Below are positions 9,607 to 21,505 of a stretch of DNA of 64,000 bases, one piece after another. A model generated the notes under the pieces. It did no database searches. It worked only from the letters and a program-made list of their open reading frames with translations, and was not told the DNA's origin. The position numbers were made by a program, and so were the translations under genes. This stretch comes from Petasospora fabianii. Its lineage: Eukaryota > Ascomycota > Saccharomycetes > Phaffomycetales > Wickerhamomycetaceae. The stretch is from contig CP048721.1 in NCBI GenBank assembly GCA_022641835.1, forward strand, positions 248,001-312,000. The letters run 5' to 3'. Positions within the stretch are counted from its first letter, which is position 1. Every line of letters starts with the position of its first letter.

Positions 9607-10341
9607 TCAGCATCCTTCCAAGACCTTTTTCTTCTTTTTGAACAGACCCACTACCGTTTTCTTATATGAAGTGTAAGCCCTGCAAAGAGAACATGGCCCA
9701 CCGTGAGATGTACTTGTCTTCATAGAACTTAGTGCCTTGTAGACACAATCAGTGCAGTAGATGTGACCACAGGGAAGAAAGACAGTCTGTGATGGACTTT
9801 CGAAACACACAGCACAATGTGCTGTGTTCAAAAGTGAATTGGATTCGTGCTTTTCCTCGAGCTGTTGATTAACAGTCTTCTGGGTGGCGGATGAACCGTC
9901 ATCGTTATTATCCTCATCATCTGAAATGATGTAGTACTCCTGCATCTCATTGTCTACGTCAAGGTTGATAACATCCTCGACAGAAGTCCCTGTTGGAGGG
10001 GCAGAATGGTCTCCCAAGTCCTTGATGGGGCGTTTCTCCTTCTTTAGTTGTACTTCCTCCGTATCTGATGATGTAAGGAAAAGTGGAGATTGACTGCGTG
10101 AGTGAGTGTATGGGATATCCTCGTCATCCTCGTCTTCCAAGTCGATTACTTGTGCGTGGTCAGGCAGTGGCGTTGACCGTCTCTCATGTGACTTGTCATC
10201 CTCGATATGACGTCTCTTGATGGTGTTGGGTTCCTGTGATGTAGGCCCTATGGAGAGTTCATCTTGCACCTTTACCTCATGTGCCGTTGATGGATCTATG
10301 GAGGGGGAACGGTCTCGTTTCCTCTCGTTTTCAGAACTCAT
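9607..10341 (-). CDS. SLX8: SUMO-targeted ubiquitin ligase subunit Slx8-like
   Basis: A 244-residue protein from the ATG at 10341 (an upstream TTG at 10347 is ignored). The C-terminal C3HC4 RING spans about 176-220 and begins CAVCFES, with PCGHIYC and a final PCSLCR. It is followed by a short basic tail ending in KKKKK, as in S. cerevisiae Slx8. Ahead of the RING lie three SUMO-interacting motif candidates: a hydrophobic core followed by acidic residues in VIDLEDEDDED, VINLDVDNE and YYIISDDED. The family acts with Slx5 in the nucleus to ubiquitinate SUMO-modified proteins and protect genome integrity. In S. cerevisiae SLX8 (YER116C) is next to RPL23B, and here it is next to RPL23, so synteny agrees. 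Confidence 0.85.
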   Translation of the reverse strand: MSSENERKRDRSPSIDPSTAHEVKVQDELSIGPTSQEPNTIKRRHIEDDKSHERRSTPLPDHAQVIDLEDEDDEDIPYTHSRSQSPLFLTSSDTEEVQLKKEKRPIKDLGDHSAPPTGTSVEDVINLDVDNEMQEYYIISDDEDNNDDGSSATQKTVNQQLEEKHESNSLLNTAHCAVCFESPSQTVFLPCGHIYCTDCVYKALSSMKTSTSHGGPCSLCRAYTSYKKTVVGLFKKKKKVLEGC

Positions 10342-10823
10342 GTCCAATATGATTATGAAGGAGTCGTAGATCCACCTCTTGCTGGAAAGGATGATGGAAA
10401 AGTTGAAGTGTAAATGGTGTGTGTTATCCTTTAGAAGAAGGTTAAAACGTCATCTATCTATCTAAACACCGCAACGGTGGCGAGCACTTGCCCCAGGGTG
10501 TGCCCGCTCCCAGGGTAGAGTTCTTAGATCACGTGAAATATTTAAGGGCTTATTGCTACAAGAAACATCCGTACATCTCACATGGCATGGTCTGCGCAAC
10601 AGAAGATGAAAAATGTGGCCCGCACCGCAAATGCTTTACTCTCGCGAAATACCTCCGCAAACTGCTTGCGCGCGCTCCCAAGCATTGGTGGCTGGGGCTT
10701 TTGGGCGCCACTGTGAGAGTTCGCGCGCGCAGTCCCAGGACGCTGGTGAAAAATACAAAATCATTTTCAACACTCACGACAGCACACAGAGAGGAGGTTT
10801 AGATACCACACACACTAACCAAA
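10342..10823. promoter_or_regulatory. divergent promoter of SLX8 and RPL23 with GATCACGTGA
   Basis: About 480 bases between divergent starts. GATCACGTGA at 10527-10536 contains the E-box CACGTG (10530-10535), a Cbf1-type site. Cbf1 is a known ribosomal-protein gene regulator in several non-Saccharomyces yeasts. The identical decamer occurs upstream of RPL32. GCGCGC-rich stretches follow at about 10665-10735. Regulation by Cbf1 is inference. Confidence 0.5.
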
Positions 10824-11709
10824 ATGTCCACTGGTGCTTCTGGTAACAAGTACAGAATTTCGGTATGTTTAAGAGCAAAGGACAGAAGCACAAGGAACTG
10901 AAAGCCCACCCTTCGAAGCAAGCAGAACGAGACACAGAATAAACGATGCAATATGTCACAAGTTTGAAATTGAAAGCACACAAGCACAGCATAGAGCTGA
11001 CGCACAAAGCTCGTCAGCACACATAGAATATTTTCATACTGATATACCAAGTCACCATTTGGGGAGAGAAAAGTCTCGAGAATGGCACGCTCAGTGTGCC
11101 TTCCCACGATTGTAAAGAAGATGTTAGGATATTGACCGTTATGTGCAAGGCAGACACACCATACAAGAACCACAAGATTATCACATCAGCATCACAAGAT
11201 CAAGATGACATATTAGCTCAGCTTCGCAATCACTATCACTATTCATCAGAGGCTACGGCGCTTCAGGGCTTTCGTTTAGGAGCTATCTGTACCATCCTTT
11301 CATTCCTAAAGAAACGTTATACTAACAATGCTTCTAGTTGGGTCTCCCAACCGGTGCTATCATGAACTGTGCCGACAACTCCGGTGCCAGAAACCTTTAC
11401 ATCATTGCTGTTAAGGGTTTCGGTGCTAGATTGAACAGACTTCCAGCTGCCTCCCTCGGTGACATGGTTATGGCCACTGTCAAGAAGGGTAAGCCAGAGT
11501 TGAGAAAGAAGGTTATGCCAGCTATCGTTGTTCGTCAGTCCAAGGCTTGGAGAAGAAAGGACGGTGTCTACCTCTACTTCGAGGACAACGCCGGTGTCAT
11601 TGTCAACCCAAAGGGTGAGATGAAGGGTTCTGCTATCACTGGTCCAGTCGGTAAGGAGTGTGCTGACCTCTGGCCACGTATTGCTTCCAACTCTGGTGTT
11701 GTCGTTTAA
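10824..11709 (+). CDS. RPL23: 60S ribosomal protein L23 (uL14), one intron
   Basis: Exon 1 is 10824-10862 (13 codons) and exon 2 is 11338-11709, giving 136 residues against 137 in S. cerevisiae. Exon 2 is nearly colinear with yeast Rpl23 through '[20 protein letters not shown]' and the C-terminal 'VASNSGVVV'-type end (here IASNSGVVV). The exon 1 peptide ends in NKYRIS, matching the yeast TKFRIS before the splice. uL14 sits on the large-subunit interface. Codon choice is strongly biased, as expected for high expression. The intron position matches the known RPL23 intron. Confidence 0.97.
10863..11337 (+). other. RPL23 intron
   Basis: A 475-base intron with donor GTATGT (10863), branch TACTAAC (11320-11326) and acceptor TAG ending at 11337. 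I looked for a C/D-box snoRNA inside: a near C-box AAGATGA occurs, but no convincing paired boxes. Confidence 0.95.
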
Positions 11710-11999
11710 ACTTGCTTTTGTTTGGTATCAAAATTAATGTCATCTTAAAACTACAGAATCCTGGGAGGAAATACGAAATGTAACATAACGGAACAACTTG
11801 ACATGCGTAGATTAAGCTATAGAAAAGCTATCCCACCCCACCCTATAAAATTTTCTAGTCTAATAGTGGCCTTACCAATTTTACGCGTTCCCCGATACAC
11901 ACTTATTGATCTATTGACTATACTAAAAAGATTGGGGGAGACCTTCTATTGCGTGAAGTTCACATAAACAATACACAGGTCTCGTACCTGTCACATACC

Positions 12000-14900
12000 A
12001 TGAGCCAGATTACACTCCAGGAGCTGCAGAGTGAGTCCATTTCCTGTTTCATTGAGCGTGTTAAGAGACGTGTTCCCATGGCGTATATGGCTGAATTCTA
12101 ACCTTTAATCACAGGTAAACTGCACTCCACTAAGGTCAAAGATCGTAATGAGGCTCTTCAATCACTCGGTCATATTGCCGAGGGACCAGAACTGATAAGT
12201 AAAAAGGAATTCTCACTGATATCGGCGTCTCTCTGCAACATGATTGACTTGGAGAAGATGTCATACACCAAGAACAGCACATCAGTAACATGGGAAAGAT
12301 TGGAAAACGCATCTTACCTCCTACGAGCATTCATCTCCAAGACAGCGAAGAAGATCAAGATCAAGGACGCTCTAGCTCTGATTGAGTACATCACATCAAT
12401 GATATTTGCTCTCGATGGGAGTATATTCATGCCCCTGGCTCCGAACTTCTCCAAGATACTACACATGCTCGTCTCAGATGGGCTCTTCAGAGATCACCTA
12501 TCACCAGCATCATGGTCCAGTACGCTTACGTCTGTGATGAAAGCGTTGCTCTTGCAATGTGGGGTCGATTCTCATGAGAAGTTCTTTGTCGATCTGCTAC
12601 ACACTGTGAGACTTCTCCTTCTCGAACCAATGATACCAGTGGCTTCCTTCGCCACGAATCTCACCAATCTCCTCACAGTGTACTTCAAACGTCTACGAAA
12701 AGAGAACTTGACCACCTCAGTTGCTCTTGAAATTGTAAACCACACCCTCATACTCTTCAGCACCTCATCAGTTCACAATGGACTCCAGCTTGTCAAGCAT
12801 GTCGTCAGAGCCATTGGATTTATGACCAACACCAACTTCGACGCATTGAGGGACCATATATCAATCTTTGCAATACTTGGTGCTGAGTATATTAGTAGTG
12901 ACCTCATGCCACTTATAACTCTTGATGAGACTGATGAGGTGACCATTCCCGGCAAGGAACATAGGGATGACCTTTTGCATTTGATAGATGGACTTCTGAT
13001 TCAGGCAACCAAGAACACACACGGACTTTTGACACCTTCTATGATGGAGTTCTATAACACGCATCCAAGGGAATCCACCTGGTTTCGCATGAATGGTATT
13101 GGAATTTCCCACGCATCCCATTCCAGAGCATGGATTTCCGCTCTTGCAGTTGTCTCACTCATCAACTCCTTTTACACTCTGAGATCCGATGAGTTACCGA
13201 TTCAGGGACGGACCTGGAAGAAAAGGAAGATTGATACACAGTCATTTGCTTCAGCATTGAGCGAGGTGGATAATCCAATCCAACTTTACCTCAAGCTCAC
13301 GTCTTCGGGTAGCGAATTGACTCAGGCTCTGGGAATTCAGCTTCTTTTCACTCATCTCTCTACCTACAGTGTTGATCCATCTTCATTCGCAACATCTGAC
13401 GTGATGTTTTATGAGAAGAAGGGTCTCGCAGCCTGGTCTTCTATCACGATCCGTGCCATGATTCAGCATGGCTGGTCACTATCCACCGAGGAGTCTGACC
13501 AGCTTCTTCGCATCAATCTTCAGATGATAAAAGATCCTTCATATATGGATTCTGCCTGTCAGCTTATTATTCAGATCCTGTCGGCCCCATCTTACGTGAT
13601 TACAGATCGCTCCGTCAAACAGCTGATTCGCTCCATGTACGAGGTTCCTCACGTGTACGGCCCGGATCACGTCTCCGACCACTCTCTGAAGTTCTGGATG
13701 GCCATTGCAGACCATTCCAAATTCTTAAACAGAGGTGGCTTTCGTACTGGTGACATGATCATTAATTGGTTGAGTGCTAAGGTCTCGAGTAGCTCGTTTG
13801 ACAGACGAAGATGTGACATGTTTCCGTATTTCATCTTGTGGCTAGTGGGATGTAAGGAGACATTTGACGATGACCATGGTTTAGTCTTTCATGATGACAT
13901 ATTTACTAGATTCAACTCCAGACGCATGTTCTTGGGTGACCTTCCACGTCGAATGCTGAATGTTAAGACATCTGGTGCTAATGCTGTGTCACTACGCAAC
14001 TTTACCTCTTTGATGCCACCGACTACTACAACTGCTCTTGAGAAGGTCATCGATGCTTTCATCTTAATCATGGAGAAGTTTGATACCACTGAGGACATGG
14101 AGACCTCCATGCGACTAATTGTGCACGGAATTACCATTTACCAAGGTATCTACTCACTTGCTCATCTCAACAGTGTATCTGAGCGACTTAAGTATGATAT
14201 TGTGAGACTGCTGGAGGCTTCACCAGTGACAAACCAGACAGCAGACTCTGTATTGTTTGAGCTTAACAGGATCAAAGTCTTCAATAATGGTGGTATGTTT
14301 GTGATGGATGCCATCAAAGTTGAGTTACTCAACCAAGATGTGGATGACCTTGGTGAGAGTATCGATGTGTCGATGACCAACATTGATGTGTTTGATGACT
14401 TTGGTATGGTACGAAAGCGGAAGAGCAAAGATGACCTTTATACTTCCTCGCTTGTAAGTGAGCTCAGATGTATCTCCACACACGAGCAGATGATGGTAAA
14501 GCTCCTGATTCATTTAGAGGCAGGGTTCAAGCCTGTAATTGACCATAACATCTCGCTTGTCAGGGTCATTGAATACGTCTGTTCGCTCAAGGGAGAAAAA
14601 GTCCTTTATTCCCTTGGTTCACTTGCAAAATTTTTAACCACCTCCGGTGCCAGGAAAATCTCAAAGGAGAATTTGATTGAGACATTTAAAGTCATTGTTC
14701 AGGCTGTTTTCAGCTCTTCGAGTTTTGAGTGTTCCCCCATTGGTCACTGGATTTGCCATTCTATCGCTCTGTCGCACTGTGATGATCTTCTCGATGACCT
14801 CTCCAAAGACGGTTTCAAACACTACTTTGCCTACATCACGGGTTTGGCAGGTATGGGAATAGTCTTCTCGGAATCAGCACATCTCTTTGCTGCTGTACTG

Positions 14901-17900
14901 TTGCGAATGATGATGAACGAAAAGTCCCACAACATTAATAACAACTTGGACCTCAAACAGATGTTCTTGAACACTTGGAAGAGCTCCAATTTTGTTATGG
15001 CAGCCTCGCAACATGCACTAAATCAGTTCCAGTCTACACTCAGTGCTCGTCATCAGAGAAGTTTTCTTCAAACCTTGAAGGGTGTGATGGGTTCTCCTGA
15101 ATCGTCGCCAGAGAGCGCTACGTTGCTTTGCATCACCTGTGAAGGACTATCCACAGTCAGCTACCCACTTCTGGTTGATAGCGTCAACCTCATTTTGAGA
15201 TACAACTCTTCAATTCACTTCTCCAGAAAGATTGAGCCCACATTGAACTCCATACTAGGGCGTGCAGGCATCGAAGGCAAGGGAATTCCAGAACTGATGA
15301 AGCTTGAGGTGCTATACACATGGTTTAGTGAACGTCTCAGCTTTGAGAGCTTCCCTTTCAGGCTGTTTGGCTACACAGATTTCGCTACGTTTGCCTTAAA
15401 GAACGACATAACTCTCTATGCTATCTGCAGATCTCACCAGAACACCAACTCGAAGACCATTGATTTGATACTAAATTACAGTGATGCCGAGTCTGAGATG
15501 GATTTGAAGGCTGAAGCTGCTTCTCTTCTTATCCCACTCTCCTTTGCCAAGAACGGTACTCGCCAGAAAATATCTGCTATACTCGATGATCTTGCGGATG
15601 CTGGCCTGATCATTTACCAAGACTTCATGATTACGACGAAGCTGCTTGAGTTGGCTGATGTGTCTTCTGAGACGAGTATTTGCAAGTATCTTCCTCAGTA
15701 CCGAGAACTCGCTTTACCGACTTCTAAAGAGCTTTATCCACTCTGCTCTGTCGGGATATCAGTTGCTGACGTTCTCCATGGCCTGAATAAGTACCAAGGG
15801 GCGAACATGTGGAAACCACAAACTATCAACTTTGTTGCATCTCGTCTCTTGAATTTAATCTCAGGCTCCAAGTTCGTTGATGATAAGCTGATCGGTCTTA
15901 GAAGGCTCAAACTGCTTCTAGTTATTGGAGGTGAGGGACTCAAAAGTGATCAGACTTCCCTCTCACTAATCCCGTCTCTGATTGAGTGTCTTCTGGATCC
16001 AGTGCTTCACAGAGATTCTGCTGTGCTCATTGAGTTCGTTTTGTCACATACACCAGATTTGACGAGAAGTTGCGTCTATCCAGATGGGCTTCTACAGGTC
16101 TATGATGCCTCGACCAAGTACGCCAAGTCCGGAAAGCAACTATCCCAGTCCCTAAAACAGTTTTTGCTCAAGACATACAGCGAGGTGACCCCACAGGATC
16201 CATGGAGGGTGTTGTTTTCACCTTTCATAGACGTCTTGGGGTTGAAGGAAATCAGGTTATCCCAAGTGTCTCTTCATAACGCACTTGTCCACCTTTCTCA
16301 CAACCCAACTCCTGGAATGGTCCAGAACATCTTCAGAACCATGTCATTGGTATTTGAAGAAAACTCCACTAAGTATGTGCTTGGATATGACTTCTGCACT
16401 CACAAAGATGTTGCCCAGATGCTCTTGAATGCTGATATATCCAGTGCAACTAATGAAGTCAGGATGTTCATTTCTCGCTATCTTGGCCGGTTTTATTTGC
16501 AAACAGGTGAAAGCCTCATTCCTGAAAAGAAGGAAGTCAAGAACAGGATTGATGCCAGTGCTGATATACCACTTTTGAATGCACTTTGTGACAGGCTAAT
16601 GGAGATAAGACAGGGAACTTCATCCAGAGATGAGTCGCTCATGCTGGACGGTGTCATGGGTCACTTACTATTCTGCTATGACCAAGATACTGCTGCCGTG
16701 GAAAATCTGGTTAACGTCTCTGACTATTTGAGCTCGCTTGCAGAGGTGTTGGTCCCTATTGACTCCTTCAAGTTCCGGGTTATCTTCTCCCAGAAGCCGG
16801 ACTCGGAAAATATCACTGACCTTTCTTCTGACAAAGACTGTTACAAGCTTTCAACAATTGATTGGTCTCTCAAGCTTACGCTGTCTTTATTGAATGAAAT
16901 TGCCCCGGTCTTTGAGTGGTGCGAGTCTATCATGTCGTACGCAGCATCATTCCCAGAAAGCACTCGACATATCTTGAATCCAATATGGATTGTCTTTGTT
17001 CGTCATTTTGAGACTGCAGCTACGAAGGTGATTCTTGAGTTCATTAGTATTGCATTGAGTGAAGGGATTGAGAGAGCAGGAACAGAGAAGATGATAATTA
17101 TCGTTGAGCTCTGTCAGTTGATTCGTTCAGGCTCGAGAGACAACAAATACTTGAAGTCTGTCTACAGCAAGCTTGATCATGAGCTGCTCTATACAGCTGC
17201 CCATGGCGTTGGGAGTCACAAGTTTGCTCTTGCCGTCTTTGAAGAATTCATGAAGCCGATGCCTCCGAAGTCGCCACAGTTCACATTAGAGGAAAAAGCT
17301 TCTACATTGCTGATGCTCTACGAAGGGTTTGATGACGTTGATATGATCTACGGTGTTCCAATGGACACCAACTTGGACTATGCCATTGATATTATGTGCA
17401 AAGATGAGAAGGACAGCATGCGGCAGGTTATGTTCAGCAGTGCAAGATACGATTGCTCAATCTTTTCAGGTGACGACCATTTGCCCCAGCAAGACTTGTT
17501 CAACTCACTGACCAGAAACAGCTTGAATGGATTGTCAGCTCTTGTGAATGATTCCCGAGATGCCGAAGTCAAGCTTCATAACGACTATGACTGGTGTTGG
17601 AAGCTCAATAGGTGGGATATTGCTCCACCAGAAAACCCATCTACGGAAGGTGAGATGATTTATTCAACACTGAGGGCAATGAAGGAGAGACAGGCGCCAG
17701 TGATTATCCAAAATCTGTGCCAGAGCCTCATGCTTGAAGTTCTGAACCATGGAGACCGGAAAACTCTCTTGAGAACTTTGTGCACCATTGCATCACTTGA
17801 GGAAATCAACAGAAGTTCTATCTACGACTTGAGGAAAAACATTGAGACGACAATGGCTGCAACTGACCCCTGGTTCAAGGTCATGCCATTTGGAGACTTT

Positions 17901-20309
17901 GAAACCCTCTTATGGACTAGAAAGATTGCATTTGAGGTGATGACTGCTTCAAGTGGTGAGTCAGAAGCTATGTTGGCCGCTGCATTGGAGATGGCTCGGT
18001 TTGGTGAATACGCCAGACTCCATGGTGAATCCCAGAAAGCCATCAACAATGCAGTGTTGCTAGAAAAGGTGTCACAGGTATGGAAAAGCGACAATATTGG
18101 GGAAGCATTGGAGAAGGTCTCAAAGTTCGAATCCGCCTGTACTCTGTGGTCTCAAGGAGAAACATATATCCCCATCAACATCTTGACGAAGGATCTCGGG
18201 GTTACTTCTGATATTCAAACCAAGTACTTCCCACAGAACGCTCTCTGCACGTCATCAGCCTACTTCAACTCCTACTTGGCCAAGTGGAGCTCTGAGTCAA
18301 GACAAACAAAATTTTACGACATTATGACTCGCTATGTGGCACCCGTCATGGATTCCTATACCCAGATCAAATCTGCCAAGGAAAGATCAGTTGCCATGCA
18401 TAACATTGCAAACTTTTGCTACCAGCACCTAAGATCAAAAGAATACGGCGATATCGCTCAACAGAAGTTTGATGACCTTCAAGCTAAGAAGATCGAAATC
18501 AATGAATTGAAGGGTATCGTTCAGAATAAGAACTTGTCCGAGAGCGAAAGAAAAGAGGCAAAGAGGTATATGAACAAGATCAGCATCAAGTTCACCGCTG
18601 AGGTGGAATATTATAACAAGATGATGGAGACTAAGGCGCTCTGTGCTCAGCATGGCCTCACTTGTTCTCTCTTGTCGGTTATGTTCAGTGACGAGTTTGA
18701 TAATGAGGATGTTGACAAGTTTTGTGCCCTGTGGCTCAAGTTCGATGAGAATAAGTACACGGATCCAATTCGCAAACACATTGGCCTTGTTCCAAGCCAT
18801 AAGTTCATTCCATGGCTCAACCAGCTCTGTTCCCGCCTCTCCAGTGATACGAAACCGCACTTTCAGGCCACTCTCCAAGAACTTATCCAGAAAATTTGTG
18901 TCAGGCATCCATACCATTCTCTTTACTTTATTATGAACTTGAGAACATACAGGAACTACGACGTTTCACAGACCGATAGAAGTGTGAACCATAGAGTCCA
19001 AGCTGCTGACGATGTTTGGGCTCGTATGAAAAAGGATACAGACTTCTATTCCAGAGTGATGTCGCCCGTGAGTGCATTCTGTGCTAGATCCATCAATCTC
19101 GCTTGCGAGAAGGTCAAGAACAAGCAGAAGATGCATTTAGAGAACTTGACTATCGGAAAGTATTGGCTAAATGATGTCACTGAAGGGAACCTTCCACTTC
19201 CCACTTTGAACAACTTGCCAATCGACAAATCTGGTAACTATGAGTCCGTTCCTCGAATTGCAAGTGTTGATCCGACCATTTCAATTTCGCCATCGGGTAT
19301 CAGTTTGCCAAAGATCATGAAGGTGAAGTTGACGGATGGTTCCATTCACAGACTACTGCTCAAGGGAAGTATGGATGACTTGAGACAGGATGCTATCATG
19401 GAGCAAGTGTTTGAGAAAGTCAACTTGATCTTGAAAAACCAGAGAGAGACAAGAAAGAGAAATCTCCGCATCAGAACATACAAAGTCGTCCCTCTTGGGC
19501 CACAAGCTGGAATCATTGAATTTGTTGCCAATTCTGTGGCTCTCTGTGATATTTTGAAGCCGCTACATAAGAACGATTCCATTTCGTTTGATGAGGCAAG
19601 AATGATGATGAAGGAGGTTCAGCTTAAAAGGACCAAGGACAGAGTCGCCAAGTACCGTGAGATCATGGAGAAGACACCGCCAGTCTTCAGAGATTTCTTT
19701 TTTCAGACCTTCCTCAACATGGATGAGTGGTATGAGAGTCGTCAAATCTATACTCGTGGTATTGTCACTACGTCGATCGTGGGCTACATCCTTGGTCTTG
19801 GTGACCGTCATCTCAACAACATCCTTCTTGACAAGAAAACCGGTGAACCAATTCACATTGACTTCGGTGTTGCTTTTGACCAGGGAAGGCTTCTTCCTGT
19901 CCCAGAACTTGTGCCGTTTAGACTCACTCGTGATATTATCGATGGGTTGGGTGTTACTGGTGTTGAGGGTGCTTTCAGAAAAGGTTCAGAATTAGTGTTC
20001 AAGGTCTTGAGAGACAATTCGGAGAAAATCATTGGAATTTTAGATGTGTTGAAATATGATCCACTCTACACATGGGTGATCTCGCCTATCAGAAGGAAGA
20101 GATTACAGGAGACGGATATAGAGAACGATGCTGTTTCTACAAAGATTGAGGAGAAGGGGTCAGAGGCAGCCACCGCTGTGAGAGGTGTGGAGGAAAAACT
20201 TGCAAACCACGGACTCAGTGTTGAAGCTACAGTACAGGAGCTCATTAACGATGCCACTGATGTCAACAATCTTGGAGTCATCTATTTGGGTTGGGCCCCA
20301 TTCTATTGA
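12000..20309 (+). CDS. TEL1: Tel1/ATM-family checkpoint kinase, one intron
   Basis: Exon 1 is 12000-12030 and exon 2 is 12115-20309; joined, they give 2741 residues. The spliced N-terminus 'MSQITLQELQSKLHSTKVKD' continues RNEALQSL and reproduces the TAN motif of Tel1/ATM (hydrophobic-x3-K-x-K-x-R-x3-L), which separates Tel1 from Mec1 and Tra1. A long helical-repeat solenoid follows, then FAT and a PI3K-like kinase: LLLKGSMDDLRQD near 2409, catalytic GLGDRHLNN near 2570, HIDFGVAF near 2590, the ATM-type 'VPFRLTRDIIDGLGVTGVEG', and a C-terminal FATC ending GWAPFY. The kinase acts with MRX at double-strand breaks and telomeres. S. cerevisiae TEL1 (YBL088C) lies beside RPL23A, as here. Without splicing, the first exon frame stops inside the intron. 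Confidence 0.96.
12031..12114 (+). other. TEL1 intron
   Basis: An 84-base intron with donor GTGAGT, branch TTCTAAC (12096-12102) and acceptor CAG ending at 12114. Exon 1 (31 nt) plus the 125 nt up to the internal ATG at 12240 equals 52 codons in frame, and splicing creates the TAN motif region. Confidence 0.88.
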
Positions 20310-20599
20310 TGTTTCCTTATGGTAATCAGCTTTTTTAGCTGTCACTTACCTTTGATATGACTATTTCACGACTGCATTATTTACGACAATTGATGATATG
20401 AAACAACATCTAGTTACGTAATCAAATAGCACGTTTATAGGAATAGGGGTATCATTGACAGCTGTGTAAACAGCTGCAAGGCAACATATACAGAAATGAG
20501 CCGAGCCAGATGGCCAGCTGGCCAGCCCACGTATGATGTCACGAGTCAAACAAACGAGCGGAGAGAAAACATAAAATCACAATCATAAAACCACACAGC
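20310..20599. other. convergent 3' region of TEL1 and SHO1
   Basis: About 290 bases containing the overlapping 3' UTRs. A palindromic TGGCCAGCTGGCCA lies at about 20511-20524; nothing coding is seen. Confidence 0.35.
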
Positions 20600-21505
20600 T
20601 TATTCAATCAACTCAACATAGTTACTTGGGCAAATACCAATCTCACCATTTGATCTCTTGGCCTGCCACCATCTGCTGTGGATATCGTTGACCTTGAGGA
20701 TCTCACCTTTCTCAAAGGAGATCTCATTCTCATCGTCGGGACTAGACTCGTAGGAATAGAGAGCCCTGGCAGTGTATGGGAAGTCATCAATGATGAGGTT
20801 CGTGTCACCCATTCCTGTACCAGTGGAGATGTTGGTACCATCCTCATTCTCTGGAATGTCGTAAATCGGCGTATTCGTGTTGTTCTCCCTTTCGGAGAAG
20901 TTCTCGAGGCCGTTGAGTCTGGTAGAGGAGACGTACTTTTGGTTAGACCATGTGGAGCGTCTGTAGTCGTCATACTGTGGGTCGTTTGTGGACATGTGGT
21001 GGTCATTATACGACTGACCGCGGAATGGGTTAGATGAGCTTCTTGGGCCCCTGAGGGAGAAGGAATCCACCCACTGGTTCACAGGAGAAGAGTTATCACC
21101 ACCATAGTAGAAGATCCAGATCAAGTTGACCATGGAAAGGAGCACAACACCGGCGGAAGCAGCAGCCTGTGGAGCACCATCGGCCCACACGAGATTAGTG
21201 GCAGAGTTGGTGGTGTAAAGAACGGCAACGGAGAAGGCACCAGTCAGGAACACTTTGTACTGATCGACCAGATCGAAGCAGTAGAAAAGGAACATCATCA
21301 TGAGTAGAAGGAGCTCATAAACCAGACCCCACCATGTGAACTTCGGGAAGGCTGCAGAGAGATTGGATGCAACTGAGCCGGCAAAGGCAATGACCCAAGA
21401 GATCAAAGCGATGGACCATGTTGACACCGCAAATGGATCTGTAGTGAAGTTTGTGATACGAAAACTTTGTGAGTTAGCTGGCTCTGCTCCAAGAAGTTTG
21501 GACAT
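20600..21505 (-). CDS. SHO1: osmosensor Sho1, four-TM SH3 protein
   Basis: A 301-residue protein with four membrane segments in the first half (about 25-48, 57-78, 84-104, 113-134), a Ser/Asn-rich cytosolic linker, and a C-terminal SH3 domain (about 244-301) with ALYSYE, the 'RWWQAKRSNGEIGICPSNYV' core and a final VELIE. This is the Sho1 layout (367 residues in S. cerevisiae; the linker here is shorter). The SH3 is known to bind Pbs2 and activate the HOG MAP-kinase branch under osmotic stress. The ATG at 21505 is preceded by a CA-rich leader. In S. cerevisiae SHO1 (YER118C) lies next to RPL23B and AVT6, consistent with the block here. Confidence 0.95.
   Translation of the reverse strand: MSKLLGAEPANSQSFRITNFTTDPFAVSTWSIALISWVIAFAGSVASNLSAAFPKFTWWGLVYELLLLMMMFLFYCFDLVDQYKVFLTGAFSVAVLYTTNSATNLVWADGAPQAAASAGVVLLSMVNLIWIFYYGGDNSSPVNQWVDSFSLRGPRSSSNPFRGQSYNDHHMSTNDPQYDDYRRSTWSNQKYVSSTRLNGLENFSERENNTNTPIYDIPENEDGTNISTGTGMGDTNLIIDDFPYTARALYSYESSPDDENEISFEKGEILKVNDIHSRWWQAKRSNGEIGICPSNYVELIE

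Noticed and set aside
10863-11337. C/D-box snoRNA within the RPL23 intron
   Set aside because: Only an imperfect C box (AAGATGA) was found; no matched D box with terminal pairing.
12000-20309. TRA1 or MEC1 identity for the giant kinase-like gene
   Set aside because: The N-terminal TAN motif, the intact DRH...DFG kinase core and the ATM-type 'FRLTRDIIDGLGVTGVEG' motif fit Tel1; Tra1 lacks active-site residues.
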